Shown: positions 1 through 8,779, counted from the stretch's first letter. The stretch is DNA of 64,000 bases from F2B08 sp046260445 (GCA_046260445.1 JBHEPF010000145.1:12708-76707); one strand, 5' to 3'. The notes: generated from the letters alone by a model not told the origin. Program-made: numbers and translations.

Positions 1-830
1 TGTCCCATGAGTCCGTCGTCGACGAGGTTGAAGGCGAACTTGAGCATGCGCTGGGCCTGGGGGCTCTTACCCATGATCTCCCGGGCCACGGTGAGCGCCT
101 CGGTCTCCAGCTCCGCGTGGTCGGCGACGATGTTGACGGCGCCCATCCGTTGCATGTCCTCCGCGGAGTAGGTACGGCCGAGGAAGAAGATCTCCCGCGC
201 GTGTTTCTGGCCCACCATCCGGGCCAGGTAGGCCGACCCGTAGCCGCCGTCGAAGGAGCCCACGTCGGCGTCCGTCTGCTTGAACTGCGCGTGCTCACGG
301 CTGGCGATCGTCAGGTCGCAGACGACGTGGAGCGAGTGGCCTCCGCCAGCGGCCCACCCCCCGACCACCGCCACGACGACCTTCGGCATCGTCCGGATGA
401 GGCGCTGGACCTCGAGGATGTGCAGGCGCCCGCCCTCGGCCATGACGCGACGCTCGTCGACGCCTCCGGCGCTCTGGTCGCCGGTGGGGTCGCTGGCGTA
501 CTGGTACCCGGAGCGTCCGCGGATGCGCTGGTCGCCACCGGTGCAGAAGGCCCACTTGCCGGCTGCGTTGTTGCCCTCGGGCCCCGGACCGTTGCCGGTG
601 AGCAGCACCGCGCCGACGTCGGCGGTCCGACGAGCGTGGTCGAGCGCCCGGTACAGCTCATCGACGGTGTGCGGCCGGAAGGCGTTGAGGACGTGCGGGC
701 GGTCGAAGGCGATCCGGACGCAGCCGAGCCCCTTGGCGCGGTGGTACGTGAGGTCGGTGAAGTCGAACCCGGGCACCTCGTCCCAGGCCGTCGGGTCGAA
801 GGTCTCGCTCACCTGCTCCAGTGCACTCAC
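1..830 (-). CDS. menB: 1,4-dihydroxy-2-naphthoyl-CoA synthase (3' end cut by window)
   Basis: Crotonase-fold enzyme that closes the second ring of the menaquinone head group, converting o-succinylbenzoyl-CoA to 1,4-dihydroxy-2-naphthoyl-CoA in the cytosol. The minus-strand translation carries family blocks RPHTVDELYRALDHAR, LLTGNGP, SGYQYAS, WAAGGGHSLHVVCDL, KQTDADVGSFDGGYGSAY and KSPQAQRMLKFAFNL, very close to mycobacterial MenB. About 276 codons are present; the C-terminus lies beyond base 1. The GTG at 830 is chosen because a TACCCT box (838-843) sits 8 nt upstream, the leaderless arrangement seen across this window; an in-frame GTG at 812 is the alternative. It is divergent from menC, with only 34 bp between the start codons. 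Confidence 0.96.
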   Translation of the reverse strand, partial: MSALEQVSETFDPTAWDEVPGFDFTDLTYHRAKGLGCVRIAFDRPHVLNAFRPHTVDELYRALDHARRTADVGAVLLTGNGPGPEGNNAAGKWAFCTGGDQRIRGRSGYQYASDPTGDQSAGGVDERRVMAEGGRLHILEVQRLIRTMPKVVVAVVGGWAAGGGHSLHVVCDLTIASREHAQFKQTDADVGSFDGGYGSAYLARMVGQKHAREIFFLGRTYSAEDMQRMGAVNIVADHAELETEALTVAREIMGKSPQAQRMLKFAFNLVDDGLMG

Positions 831-837
831 ACCGGTC

Positions 838-843
838 AGGGTA
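838..843 (-). promoter_or_regulatory. -10 box of menB, leaderless
   Basis: TACCCT read on the minus strand ends 8 nt before the menB GTG at 830, so transcription should begin at or next to the start codon. No convincing -35 is visible. It lies back to back with the menC box at 850-855. Confidence 0.5.
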
Positions 844-849
844 GTTGTC

Positions 850-855
850 TAGGCT
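850..855 (+). promoter_or_regulatory. -10 box of menC
   Basis: TAGGCT ends 10 nt before the menC ATG at 865, implying a leader of at most a few bases. The same hexamer precedes mtr and nuoC2. The two divergent men promoters share about 35 bp, so their polymerases probably exclude each other. Confidence 0.5.
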
Positions 856-864
856 CGAGCCATC

Positions 865-1848
865 ATGCATCGCCCCGACCTCGCCGACCTCGCCGCAGCA
901 CTGCACGTCGTCGCCATCCCGATGCGCGTCCGGTTCCGCGGGGTGACGACCCGCGAGGTGGCCCTCCTCGACGGACCGGCGGGCTGGGGGGAGTTCGGGC
1001 CGTTCCCGGAGTACGCCCCGCCCGAGGCAGCGCGCTGGCTCGCGGCGGCTGTCGAAGCGGCCTGGGACGGCTGGCCGGAGCCGGCGCGCCAGAGCATCCC
1101 GGTCAACGCCACGTTGCCGGCCGTCTCGCCGGACCGGGTTCCGGAGATCCTCGCCAGGTTCCCCGGCACGACGACGGTCAAGGTCAAGGTGGCCGAACCG
1201 GGGCAGCGCCTCACCGACGACCTCGACCGGGTCGCGGCGGTGCGTGACGCCCTCGGCGCCGACGGTCTCATCAGGGTCGATGCCAACGGGGGCTGGAGTG
1301 TCGAGGAGGCGAGAGGCGCGCTGACGAGGCTCAGCGCTTACGGCCTGGACTACGCCGAGCAGCCCTGCGCCACGGTCGAGGAGCTGGCCGACCTGCGCCG
1401 TCGGCTGGCGCGGGACGGGACCGACGTGCGCATCGCCGCCGACGAGTCCATCCGCAAGGCCGAGGACCCGCTCCGGGTGCGCGACCTCGAGGCCGCCGAC
1501 ATCATCGTCGTCAAGGTCGCGCCCCTCGGCGGCGTGCGAGCGGCGCTGCGGGTCGTGCAGGAGTGTGGCCTCCCCGCCGTCGTGTCCTCGGCCCTCGACA
1601 CGAGCGTCGGCATCGCAGCGGGAGTGGCGCTGGCCGCCGCCCTGCCGGACCTGCCCTACGCGTGTGGGCTCGGCACGGTCGCGCTGCTCGAGGGGGACGT
1701 CACGACCGACTCGCTGCTCCCCGAGAACGGCGCGCTCTCGGTGCGCCGCGTGGTGCCGGATCCCGCACTCCTCGCGCGCCACGCCGCACCCCCCGACCGC
1801 CGCCGCTGGTGGGCGGAGCGGCTCGAGGCGTGCGCCGCATACCTCTGA
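865..1848 (+). CDS. menC: o-succinylbenzoate synthase
   Basis: Enolase-superfamily dehydratase that converts SHCHC to o-succinylbenzoate in menaquinone synthesis. The 327 residues match the usual actinobacterial length. The expected catalytic set is visible: the KVK motif with Lys106 and Lys108, metal ligands Asp139 (VDAN), Glu165 (YAEQP) and Asp193 (AADES), and the second lysine Lys217 in VVKVAPLGG. The start follows a TAGGCT box with almost no leader. The stop lies 9 bp from the convergent stop of mycothione reductase, leaving no room for a separate terminator. Confidence 0.96.
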   Translation: MHRPDLADLAAALHVVAIPMRVRFRGVTTREVALLDGPAGWGEFGPFPEYAPPEAARWLAAAVEAAWDGWPEPARQSIPVNATLPAVSPDRVPEILARFPGTTTVKVKVAEPGQRLTDDLDRVAAVRDALGADGLIRVDANGGWSVEEARGALTRLSAYGLDYAEQPCATVEELADLRRRLARDGTDVRIAADESIRKAEDPLRVRDLEAADIIVVKVAPLGGVRAALRVVQECGLPAVVSSALDTSVGIAAGVALAAALPDLPYACGLGTVALLEGDVTTDSLLPENGALSVRRVVPDPALLARHAAPPDRRRWWAERLEACAAYL

Positions 1849-1857
1849 CGCAGTGAC

Positions 1858-3261
1858 TCAGCACGGCGGCCTAAGCTCCAGGCCGAGGAGCGCGTTCTCG
1901 ACCACCTCGGCGAGCGCGGGGTGGATCCAGTACTGGCCGCGGGCCACCTCGTGGGCGTGCTGGCCGAACGTCGCAGCCTGGATGAGCGGCTGGATGAGGG
2001 TCGAGGCGTGCACACCGATGCAGTGCGCGGCGAGGATCCGCCCGTCCGGCGTCGCGTGCACGGTGAGCAGCCCGTGCTCGTCCTCGAGCGCCCACCCTTG
2101 GGCGACGTCGCTGAACCGCTGCGTATAGCAGACGAACTCGGTGCCGGCCTGCTCGAGCCGCGCTCGGGTGGGGCCGAAGGACGCGATCTGGGGGTGGCCG
2201 AAGACGCCGTGGGGCACGACCCGGTCGTCGATGCGCTGGACATCGGCATCGAGCCGGCCGAACGCCACCGCGAGGTTGTGGGCGACGACCCTCGCCTGGT
2301 AGTTGGCCACGTGCTTGAGCTGGTGCTCGGAGCTGATGTCGCCCAGCGCCCAGACCCCCGCAGAGCTGGTGTGCAACAGGTCGTCGACGACGATGAAACC
2401 GCTTGCATCCGTGTCGAGCCCACCGGCGGCGGCATCGAGCCGGTCGGAGTTGGGCTCACGGCCGACGCCCACGAGGATCGCGTCGGTCCGCACCTGGGTG
2501 GTCCCGTCGGGGCCCTCGAGGGTGAGCGTCCACTCCTGGCCGTCGTGCTCCGCGGCGGTCACCACCGTCCGCAGCCGCACGTCGACGCGCGTCTTCGACA
2601 CCTGCGTGTAGGTGTGGCTCACCTCAGCCTCCTCGCGACCGAGGAGGGTGGCCGAGCGCTGGACCTGGGTGACCTCGACGCCGAACGCGGAGAAGACGTA
2701 GGCGAACTCGCACGCGACGTAGCCGCCGCCGACGACCATCATGCGCCGCGGCAGGGTGTCCATCCGCATCACCGTGTCGGAGGTGTGCACGCCGCGCGCG
2801 AGGTCCACGGCGTCCAGTCCGGGCAGGTCGAGGAGTCGGGGCCGACTTCCGGCGGCGATGACGATCCGGTCGGCCGTCAGCTCCTCGCCGGTGGAGAGGG
2901 AGAGCCGGCGCTCGCCGACGAACCGGGCCTCGGCCTTGTAGACCGTGACGAAGCTCTGCGAGATGCGGTACTCCTCGCCACCGTCCGAGATCGGGTCGAT
3001 CCGGGCGAAGATGCGGTCGCGGACCGCGGCCCAGTCGGCGCTCGCCCCGGTGACGGTCACGCCGATGCGATGCGCCTCCTCCGCCTCGACCACGCGGTCC
3101 GCGGGCAGGACGAACATCTTGGTGGGGATGCAGCCGACGTTGAGGCAGGTGCCGCCGAACCGGCCCGCCTCGACGATCGCGATGTCGAGACCCTCGAGAT
3201 CCTCGGTGACGAGCGTGTTCCCGGAGCCGGTGCCGATGATGACGAGCTCGTGATGCGGCAT
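1858..3261 (-). CDS. mtr: mycothione reductase
   Basis: FAD- and NADPH-dependent disulfide reductase that regenerates mycothiol, the actinobacterial glutathione substitute. The 467-residue product has the N-terminal dinucleotide fold (IIGTGSGN), the redox pair Cys39/Cys44 in GGTCLNVGCIPTK, a second nucleotide fold (VVGGGYVACEFAYVF), the FAD block VWALGDIS and the C-terminal catalytic His near HPALAEVVENALL. It could be called a dihydrolipoyl dehydrogenase-like flavoprotein, but the overall pattern fits Mtr. The ATG at 3261 is chosen because a TAGGCT box (3269-3274) lies 8 nt upstream; a much longer open frame continues upstream but is not needed. Confidence 0.9.
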   Translation of the reverse strand: MPHHELVIIGTGSGNTLVTEDLEGLDIAIVEAGRFGGTCLNVGCIPTKMFVLPADRVVEAEEAHRIGVTVTGASADWAAVRDRIFARIDPISDGGEEYRISQSFVTVYKAEARFVGERRLSLSTGEELTADRIVIAAGSRPRLLDLPGLDAVDLARGVHTSDTVMRMDTLPRRMMVVGGGYVACEFAYVFSAFGVEVTQVQRSATLLGREEAEVSHTYTQVSKTRVDVRLRTVVTAAEHDGQEWTLTLEGPDGTTQVRTDAILVGVGREPNSDRLDAAAGGLDTDASGFIVVDDLLHTSSAGVWALGDISSEHQLKHVANYQARVVAHNLAVAFGRLDADVQRIDDRVVPHGVFGHPQIASFGPTRARLEQAGTEFVCYTQRFSDVAQGWALEDEHGLLTVHATPDGRILAAHCIGVHASTLIQPLIQAATFGQHAHEVARGQYWIHPALAEVVENALLGLELRPPC

Positions 3262-3268
3262 GGGGGTG

Positions 3269-3274
3269 AGCCTA
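3269..3274 (-). promoter_or_regulatory. -10 box of mtr, leaderless
   Basis: TAGGCT on the minus strand ends 8 nt before the mtr ATG at 3261. It is identical to the hexamers before menC and nuoC2 and supports the short start of mtr. Confidence 0.5.
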
Positions 3275-3371
3275 CGAGTTGTCCTTGCCTCCTCCTGTGC
3301 TCGGGCGTGTCGTCCCCACCCGTATGCGTCGCTCTTGGCCGCGATCGGGTGCGGCTGGCTTGCTGGTTCCC

Positions 3372-3644
3372 ATGACCGGACCGGATGCCTCATACGGGCT
3401 CGCAGCCGCGGCTGCGGCCGAACAGGTGCGTGCGGCCCAGCGACAGCTCGGGTGCCTGATCGACGACGTCGAGGACGTCGCGGAGCGGCTGCGCGCGACG
3501 ACCGAGATCCCGTGGTCGGGCGCCGCCGCCACCGCGTGGCGGGTGCGGGTCGACGCGGCGAGGCACGACGTCGCCGGGGGTGTCCGCGAGCTCGGCGAGC
3601 TGCACGAGCTGCTGGCGGCACTGCTCCAGCGCCTCCGGGAATGA
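3372..3644 (+). CDS. WXG100-like small helical protein
   Basis: A 90-residue, Ala-rich, predicted all-helical protein with a central Trp48-Ser49-Gly50. Size and position of the W-x-G turn between two helices match the WXG100/ESX family, whose members are secreted by or associated with type VII secretion. No signal peptide is visible. The YxxxD/E secretion motif typical near the C-terminus is not evident, which weakens a secretion claim. The stop overlaps the ATG of the next gene (ATGA at 3641-3644), so the two proteins are translationally coupled. ATG 3372 is preferred; earlier in-frame starts back to TTG 3279 would add a basic, proline-rich stretch with no family resemblance. Confidence 0.6.
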   Translation: MTGPDASYGLAAAAAAEQVRAAQRQLGCLIDDVEDVAERLRATTEIPWSGAAATAWRVRVDAARHDVAGGVRELGELHELLAALLQRLRE

Positions 3645-4873
3645 GTGCGCGCGCGAACCGTGGCGCGCCCATCACGGTCCGTGGCGGGAGGGGCGGCATC
3701 TCCGTCGCGCTCGGCGACCTCAGTCGGGCGGTGGTCGAGCTCCGATCGGGGGCCGATGTCCTCGGAGCGGCCGCCTTCGGCGTCCACCGTCTCGACCTGT
3801 GGTCGCAGGAGCTGGTGCTGTCCGGCGTCGACGTCGCCTCCATGCTGGCCCGGACCGAATGGCGGCGAACGGCAGCGGTCGGGCTCCTGCGGGACCTCTC
3901 CGGCGACCTCGGCCACCTGGCCTGGCGCACGCGCACGGTGGTCAACGGGTACTGGCTGGCGGAGCACGAGGCCGCGCTCGCGCTCCGGCTCGGCCGGGAG
4001 GCGACGATCGCGGTGTCCCGCTCCCTCCAGGTGCTCAGCGAGCCGATCGGGATGCTCAGGGACGGCACCCCGGCTCCGGCCGAGGCGGTCCCGGTCGACG
4101 TCGAGTCCCGGGTGGAGATCTGGGACCTCGCCTCGATCATGACCTCCCAGTCGCTGCTGTCGGGGCAGCCCGTCGTCCGCGTCATCGAGGTCCCGCAGGC
4201 CGACCGTTCCTCGGCCTGGATCCTGCAGATCCCGGGAACGCAGGTCTGGGATCCCCGGGCCGGTCCCGTGGCGCACGACCTCACCTCGGACGTGCGGCTC
4301 ATGGGACATCAGGACGGGGTCCTGCCGAGGGCCGCACTCGATGCACTCGCCCAGGCGCAGGCGAGCAGTGGCCGGCGGGACCGAGGCGACCCGGTGCTGG
4401 TCAGCGGGCACAGCCTGGGCGGCATCGCCGCCATGTCGATCGCCGCCGACCCGCGCGCCCACGAGCGGTTCCACATCACGCACGTGGTGACCGCCGGGGC
4501 GCCGGTCGGGCACTTCGTCGTCCGCGACGAGGTCGCCGTCCTCTCCCTCGAGCACGAGGACGACGTCGTGCATCGCGCAGACCTGGCCGCGAACCCGGAT
4601 CGTCCGAACTGGACCACGGTGCTTCGCGACGTGCCGGGAGGGCGGATGGTCGGTCCCGGGTCAGCACCGTCCGAGCACGGTGCGCTCACCTATCGCGAGA
4701 CGGCCCGCCTCGCGTCGAGCGCTGCCGAGGACGGCTCCGAGCCCTCGCTCGTCGCCTGGTCCGCCACGGCGGCGCCGTTCCTGGCCCGGGCTGCCACCCT
4801 CCCTGCAGAGTCCCGCCGCGAGCAGCGCATCCGGGACTACCGGGTGAGCAGAGTGGCAGAATCGCGGTCGTGA
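3641..4873 (+). CDS. alpha/beta-hydrolase with helical N-terminal domain (lipase-like)
   Basis: A 410-residue protein. Residues 1 to about 150 look helical with no enzymatic motif. The C-terminal half is an alpha/beta-hydrolase with nucleophile elbow GHSLGG (256-261, Ser258), a plausible acid in EHEDDVVHRADL and a plausible His in SEHGALTY. No signal peptide or membrane segment is seen. The gene overlaps its WXG100-like partner by 4 bp, and menD starts inside its stop codon (GTGA), so it sits in a three-gene coupled run. The substrate is unknown; lipid or ester hydrolysis is inference from the elbow. The layout (small WXG protein, then a larger protein with helical N-terminus and enzymatic C-terminus) recalls type VII secretion substrates. 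Confidence 0.7.
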   Translation: MSARANRGAPITVRGGRGGISVALGDLSRAVVELRSGADVLGAAAFGVHRLDLWSQELVLSGVDVASMLARTEWRRTAAVGLLRDLSGDLGHLAWRTRTVVNGYWLAEHEAALALRLGREATIAVSRSLQVLSEPIGMLRDGTPAPAEAVPVDVESRVEIWDLASIMTSQSLLSGQPVVRVIEVPQADRSSAWILQIPGTQVWDPRAGPVAHDLTSDVRLMGHQDGVLPRAALDALAQAQASSGRRDRGDPVLVSGHSLGGIAAMSIAADPRAHERFHITHVVTAGAPVGHFVVRDEVAVLSLEHEDDVVHRADLAANPDRPNWTTVLRDVPGGRMVGPGSAPSEHGALTYRETARLASSAAEDGSEPSLVAWSATAAPFLARAATLPAESRREQRIRDYRVSRVAESRS

Positions 4874-6642
4874 ACCCCTCGACGACCCTTGCGCGCGCCG
4901 TCGTCGACGGGCTCCTCGCCGCCGGGGTGCGTCACGTCGTGCTCGCGCCCGGGTCGCGGTCGGCGCCGCTCGCCTACGAGGTCCAGGCGGCCGACCGGGC
5001 CGGACGGCTCACGCTCCACGTCCGCGTCGACGAGCGGTCGGCGGGCTTCCTCGCCCTCGGGCTGGCCAAGCTGAGCCGGGTGCCCGCCGTCGTCGTGACC
5101 ACCTCCGGCACCGCGGTCGCCAACCTGCACCCCGCGGTCCTCGAGGCCCACCACGGGCTCGTCCCGCTCGTCGTCCTCAGCGCCGACCGCCCCGCCGAGC
5201 TGCGCGGCATCGGGGCCAACCAGACCACGACGCAGCCAGGGATGTTCGGCGAGGCCACCCGCTTCTCCGCTGAGCTCGACGGCGCAGAGGGGGACGCCTC
5301 ATCGTGGGCGGCTGTCGCCGCGGCGGCCGCGCGTGCCGCGAGAGGGGGAGCGACGGCGACCGCTGCCGCCGGTGCGCCTCCTGGTCCCGTTCACCTCAAC
5401 GTCGCCTTGCGGGAGCCCCTCGTTCCCGACCTCGGTGAGGTCCCGCGCGTCGAGTGGCCGGAGACCACTGGTGAAGGCGCGGGCCCAGGGGGCGGTGAGC
5501 CGCGCATACCCGAGATGCTGCGGCTGCCCGACCGCACCCTGGTCGTCATCGGCGACCTCCCCGAGCCGGGTCAGGCGAGGCGCGTGGCCGAGTGGGCGGG
5601 CGACCTGGGCTGGCCGGTCGTCGCCGAGCCCTTCGGGGAGCAGCCGCTCGGCCCTACCGTCGTGCCGCACGGCCCACTTGTGCTGGACACGGCCTGGTCT
5701 GCCGCGCACCCGCCCGAGCACATCGTCGTCGCCGGTCGGGTCACGCTCTCGCGCTCGGTGCGCCTTGCCCTGACCGGCGACCCGGAGCGGGTGACGTACC
5801 TGCGGGCCGGACCGCGCTGGCTCGGGCCGTCCTTCGAGGTGGGGCGCACGGTCGACCTCGACGACGCGCTTCTCGGGACGATCGGCCCGCCCGGCGCCGG
5901 CCGCGTCCGATGGGCATCCCTGTGGCGCACGGCGGGAGCGACGGTCGGCTCGGCCGTTGCCCATGAGCTGCCGTGGGGGAGCGGCCCCGCCCTGGCCCGG
6001 GCGCTCGCGGCGGCGCTGCCCGACGGGGCCACGCTCGTCGTCGGGTCCTCGAACTCGGTGCGCGACCTCGAGATCGCCGTCGACTGGAGTGCGATGGCCA
6101 GGACGACGGTGACCGCCAACCGTGGCCTGGCCGGCATCGACGGAGTGGTGTCCACAGCGGCCGGAGTCGCGCTCGCGCACCGTTCCGCCACCTACGCGCT
6201 CGTGGGCGACCTCACCTTCCTCCATGACGTCAACGCCCTGCTCATCGGCCCGCACGAGCCACGACCGGACCTCACCGTCGTCGTCGTCAACGACGACGGC
6301 GGCGGCATCTTCGGCACGCTCGAGCCGGGAGAGCCGGCCCGGGCGGACGACTTCGAGCGGGTCTTCGGCACTGCCACCGGTGCGCGGATCGAGGACCTCG
6401 CCCGCGCATACGGCATCGGGTATGCGCGGGCGAGGACCGCGGCCGAGCTCGCCGCAGCGGTGGCCGTACCTCCACGCGGACTGCGGGTCGTCGAGGTGCC
6501 GATCGACCGCCGGGGCCATCGGGTCCTGCGCGAGCGGCTGCGGGAGATGGCCGAGAGGGCGACCGCGGAGCTCGTCGATCCGCCGCCGCCTCAGCCGGGA
6601 CGACCCGACCGGGACTACCCCGAGCGCGGGATGCGGGTCTGA
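4870..6642 (+). CDS. menD: SEPHCHC synthase, ThDP-dependent
   Basis: Thiamine-diphosphate enzyme that adds 2-oxoglutarate-derived succinic semialdehyde to isochorismate, the first committed step of menaquinone synthesis. The 590 residues include the N-terminal PYR domain (LAPGSRSAPLAYE; conserved Glu in RVDERSAGF; TSGTAVANLHPAVLEA) and the C-terminal PP domain with the cofactor block NDDGGGIF and EPGE. It is slightly longer than mycobacterial MenD. The start is GTG 4870, overlapping the stop of the upstream hydrolase gene. It is convergent with menF, with 32 bp between the stops. Confidence 0.96.
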   Translation: MNPSTTLARAVVDGLLAAGVRHVVLAPGSRSAPLAYEVQAADRAGRLTLHVRVDERSAGFLALGLAKLSRVPAVVVTTSGTAVANLHPAVLEAHHGLVPLVVLSADRPAELRGIGANQTTTQPGMFGEATRFSAELDGAEGDASSWAAVAAAAARAARGGATATAAAGAPPGPVHLNVALREPLVPDLGEVPRVEWPETTGEGAGPGGGEPRIPEMLRLPDRTLVVIGDLPEPGQARRVAEWAGDLGWPVVAEPFGEQPLGPTVVPHGPLVLDTAWSAAHPPEHIVVAGRVTLSRSVRLALTGDPERVTYLRAGPRWLGPSFEVGRTVDLDDALLGTIGPPGAGRVRWASLWRTAGATVGSAVAHELPWGSGPALARALAAALPDGATLVVGSSNSVRDLEIAVDWSAMARTTVTANRGLAGIDGVVSTAAGVALAHRSATYALVGDLTFLHDVNALLIGPHEPRPDLTVVVVNDDGGGIFGTLEPGEPARADDFERVFGTATGARIEDLARAYGIGYARARTAAELAAAVAVPPRGLRVVEVPIDRRGHRVLRERLREMAERATAELVDPPPPQPGRPDRDYPERGMRV

Positions 6643-6674
6643 CCCCACCACCGGTCGCGGGTGCTCGGCTCTCG

Positions 6675-8000
6675 CTAGATGAACGGGTTGGAGCCGTGGA
6701 GCGGGGGAGCAGTGAGGGCGTCTCGCATCGGGATGAGCTTCGCATCCGACTCGGCCACCTCGGCCTCCGGGTCGGATCCGGCGACGATGCCGCACCCGGC
6801 GAAGATCCGCATCGCCGAGCCGTCGCCTGCGGCAAGGGACCCGCACCGCAGGGCGATCCCCCACTCGCCGTCGCCGCGCGCGTCCATCCAGCCCACCGGC
6901 CCGGCATAGCGGCCGCGGTCCATGCCCTCGATGTCGTCGATGACGGCGGCGGCGCGGTCGGCCGGGGTGCCGCACACGGCAGCCGACGGGTGCAGGGACG
7001 CGGCGAGCGTGAGGGACGTGGTCCGGTCGCCCAGCACCCCGGCGACGTCCGTCGCGAGATGCATCACGTTGGTGAGGTGGAGGACGAAGGGCGACTCGGG
7101 GACGTTCATCGAGTAGCAGTGCGGCCGAAGCGCGTCGGCCACCGAGCGGACGGCGTACTCGTGCTCCTCGAGGTCCTTCGAGGAGCGGGCGAGCGAGGCG
7201 GCGAGGGCCAGGTCGTGCTCGTCGTCGCCGGTGCGCCGGATCGTCCCGGCGAGCACCCGCGAGTGGACGAGGCCCTTGTCGAGTCGCACGAGGAGCTCGG
7301 GGGTGGCCCCGATGAGTCCGTCGACCGAGAACACCCAGGTGTTGTCGTAGCGTTCGGCGAGGCGGGCCAGCAGCCAGCGCACGTCGATCGGGCTGTCCGC
7401 AGCGACCTCGAGGTCCCGCGCAAGGACGACCTTGTCGAGGTCTCCGGCGGTGATGCGCTCAACTGCCTCCCGCACGACCGTGGCCCACTCCGGGCTCGAT
7501 CGGGCCCCGTCCGCGAAGCGAACCCCGATCGGCTGCTCCGGCCGGCTCGCGTCGAGCTGAGGCGCCTCGGGCGCGGTCCCGACGCCCATCGTCGTGACCC
7601 AGGCCTGGTCGCCGCGCCGGCCGACGACCACCTGTGGGACGGCCAGGGTGGCGCCTGCGGAGGAGGCCGACGCATAGGCGAAGCTGCCCAGGGCGATCGG
7701 GCCGGTGCCCGCCACCCCGACCTCGTCGTGGACCTGCGCGCTCTGCGCGAGGTCCTGCCACCACGCCTCGGCATCGGCGAACCGGCCCGGTCCGCTCGTG
7801 CGGACCGACGCCACGCGGCCCCAGCCGACGAACCCCTCGCCGCGGCGCACCCACGAGAAGAGCCGGTCCGCGGGTGCGCTCGGCATCACGGCCAGCAGGT
7901 CGTGCGCGAGGGAGAGCGGGATGGGGACGGTGCGGGCGACGAGCGGGCCGGTGACGGACGGCCGGTCGCTGCGGGCGTCCGGGAGAGGCAGGAGGGTCAT
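6675..8000 (-). CDS. menF: isochorismate synthase
   Basis: Chorismate-utilising enzyme that makes isochorismate, the substrate of MenD. The 441-residue protein has C-terminal family blocks KVVLARDLEV, FSVDGLIGATPELLVR, RVLAGTIRRTGDDEHDL, SSKDLEEHEYAV, LHPSAAVCGTPADRA and the end GCGIVAGSDPEAEVAES. A role in menaquinone rather than siderophore or salicylate synthesis is inferred from the men neighbours. The ATG at 8000 is chosen because a TATCCT box (8009-8014) lies 9 nt upstream; the in-frame TTG at 8009 overlaps that box and would be excluded. It is divergent from menG. Confidence 0.92.
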   Translation of the reverse strand: MTLLPLPDARSDRPSVTGPLVARTVPIPLSLAHDLLAVMPSAPADRLFSWVRRGEGFVGWGRVASVRTSGPGRFADAEAWWQDLAQSAQVHDEVGVAGTGPIALGSFAYASASSAGATLAVPQVVVGRRGDQAWVTTMGVGTAPEAPQLDASRPEQPIGVRFADGARSSPEWATVVREAVERITAGDLDKVVLARDLEVAADSPIDVRWLLARLAERYDNTWVFSVDGLIGATPELLVRLDKGLVHSRVLAGTIRRTGDDEHDLALAASLARSSKDLEEHEYAVRSVADALRPHCYSMNVPESPFVLHLTNVMHLATDVAGVLGDRTTSLTLAASLHPSAAVCGTPADRAAAVIDDIEGMDRGRYAGPVGWMDARGDGEWGIALRCGSLAAGDGSAMRIFAGCGIVAGSDPEAEVAESDAKLIPMRDALTAPPLHGSNPFI

Positions 8001-8008
8001 CGCCGCCA

Positions 8009-8014
8009 AGGATA
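8009..8014 (-). promoter_or_regulatory. -10 box of menF
   Basis: TATCCT on the minus strand ends 9 nt before the menF ATG at 8000. It overlaps the outer arm of the inverted repeat at 8013-8043, so a protein bound there would block this promoter. Confidence 0.5.
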
Positions 8015-8043
8015 CGACCCGACCAAGGTGCCCCCTTGTCGTA
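8013..8043. promoter_or_regulatory. Inverted repeat between menF and menG
   Basis: Inner arms CAAGG (8024-8028) and CCTTG (8034-8038) flank a 5-nt spacer. Outer arms TACGA (8013-8017) and TCGTA (8039-8043) extend it with six unpaired bases on one side. It lies between the divergent menF and menG starts and overlaps the menF -10 box, so an operator is plausible. I recognise no known regulator site. Confidence 0.35.
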
Positions 8044-8059
8044 GGGGATGATGGGGCGC

Positions 8060-8779
8060 ATGAGTCGCGCCAGCCTCGAGAAGGACCCGCACGACGTCGC
8101 GGCGATGTTCGACGATGTCGCCGGCCGCTACGACGTGACCAACGACGTGCTCTCCCTCGGCCAGGACCGGCTCTGGAGGCGGGCTGTCGTCAAAGCGGTC
8201 GACGCCGGGCCGGGTGAGGTCGTCCTCGACATCGCCGCCGGCACAGGGACCTCGAGCGAGCCGTTCGCCGACGCCGGCGTGCACGTCGTGCCGGCCGACT
8301 TCTCCCTCGGGATGCTGCGCGTAGGCCGGACCCGGCGCGACGACCTCGGCTTCACCGCGGCCGACGCGATGCGGCTGCCCTTCGCGGACGACTCCTTCGA
8401 CGCGGTGACGATGAGCTTCGGGCTGCGCAACGTCGCCGACCCGGCGGTGGCGCTCGCCGAGTTCCAGCGCGTCACCAGACCCGGCGGCCGACTCGTCGTC
8501 TGCGAGTTCAGCGCCCCGACGAACCGCACGTTCCGCACCGTCTACCAGCAGTACCTCATGCGCTCCCTCCCGGCGGTGGCCCGCCGGGTCAGCTCCAACC
8601 CCGACTCGTATGTCTATCTCGCCGAGTCCATCCAGGCCTGGCCCGACCAGCAGGGACTGGCGGAGGTCATCCGCGGAGCGGGCTGGGAGGGGGTCGAGTG
8701 GCGCAATCTCAGCGGAGGAGTCGTCGCCCTCCATCGGGCGACGGCGGGGCCCCATCGCGAGTTAGGCGACCCTAAGTAG
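8060..8779 (+). CDS. menG: demethylmenaquinone methyltransferase
   Basis: SAM-dependent C-methyltransferase (UbiE/MenG family) for the last step of menaquinone synthesis. The 239 residues include the SAM motif VLDIAAGTGT, ADFSLGML, the UbiE signature VTMSFGLRNVAD, RVTRPGGRLVVCEFSAPT and WRNLSGGVVALH. ATG 8060 is chosen because MSRASLEKDP aligns with the start of mycobacterial MenG; in-frame ATGs at 8048 and 8051 would add only four residues. The older symbols menH and ubiE are used for the same function. Confidence 0.95.
   Translation: MSRASLEKDPHDVAAMFDDVAGRYDVTNDVLSLGQDRLWRRAVVKAVDAGPGEVVLDIAAGTGTSSEPFADAGVHVVPADFSLGMLRVGRTRRDDLGFTAADAMRLPFADDSFDAVTMSFGLRNVADPAVALAEFQRVTRPGGRLVVCEFSAPTNRTFRTVYQQYLMRSLPAVARRVSSNPDSYVYLAESIQAWPDQQGLAEVIRGAGWEGVEWRNLSGGVVALHRATAGPHRELGDPK

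Noticed and set aside
1858..4302. 814-codon version of mycothione reductase
   Set aside because: The upstream 347 codons lie antisense to the WXG-like and lipase-like genes and have no flavoprotein features; the -10 box at 3269-3274 supports ATG 3261.
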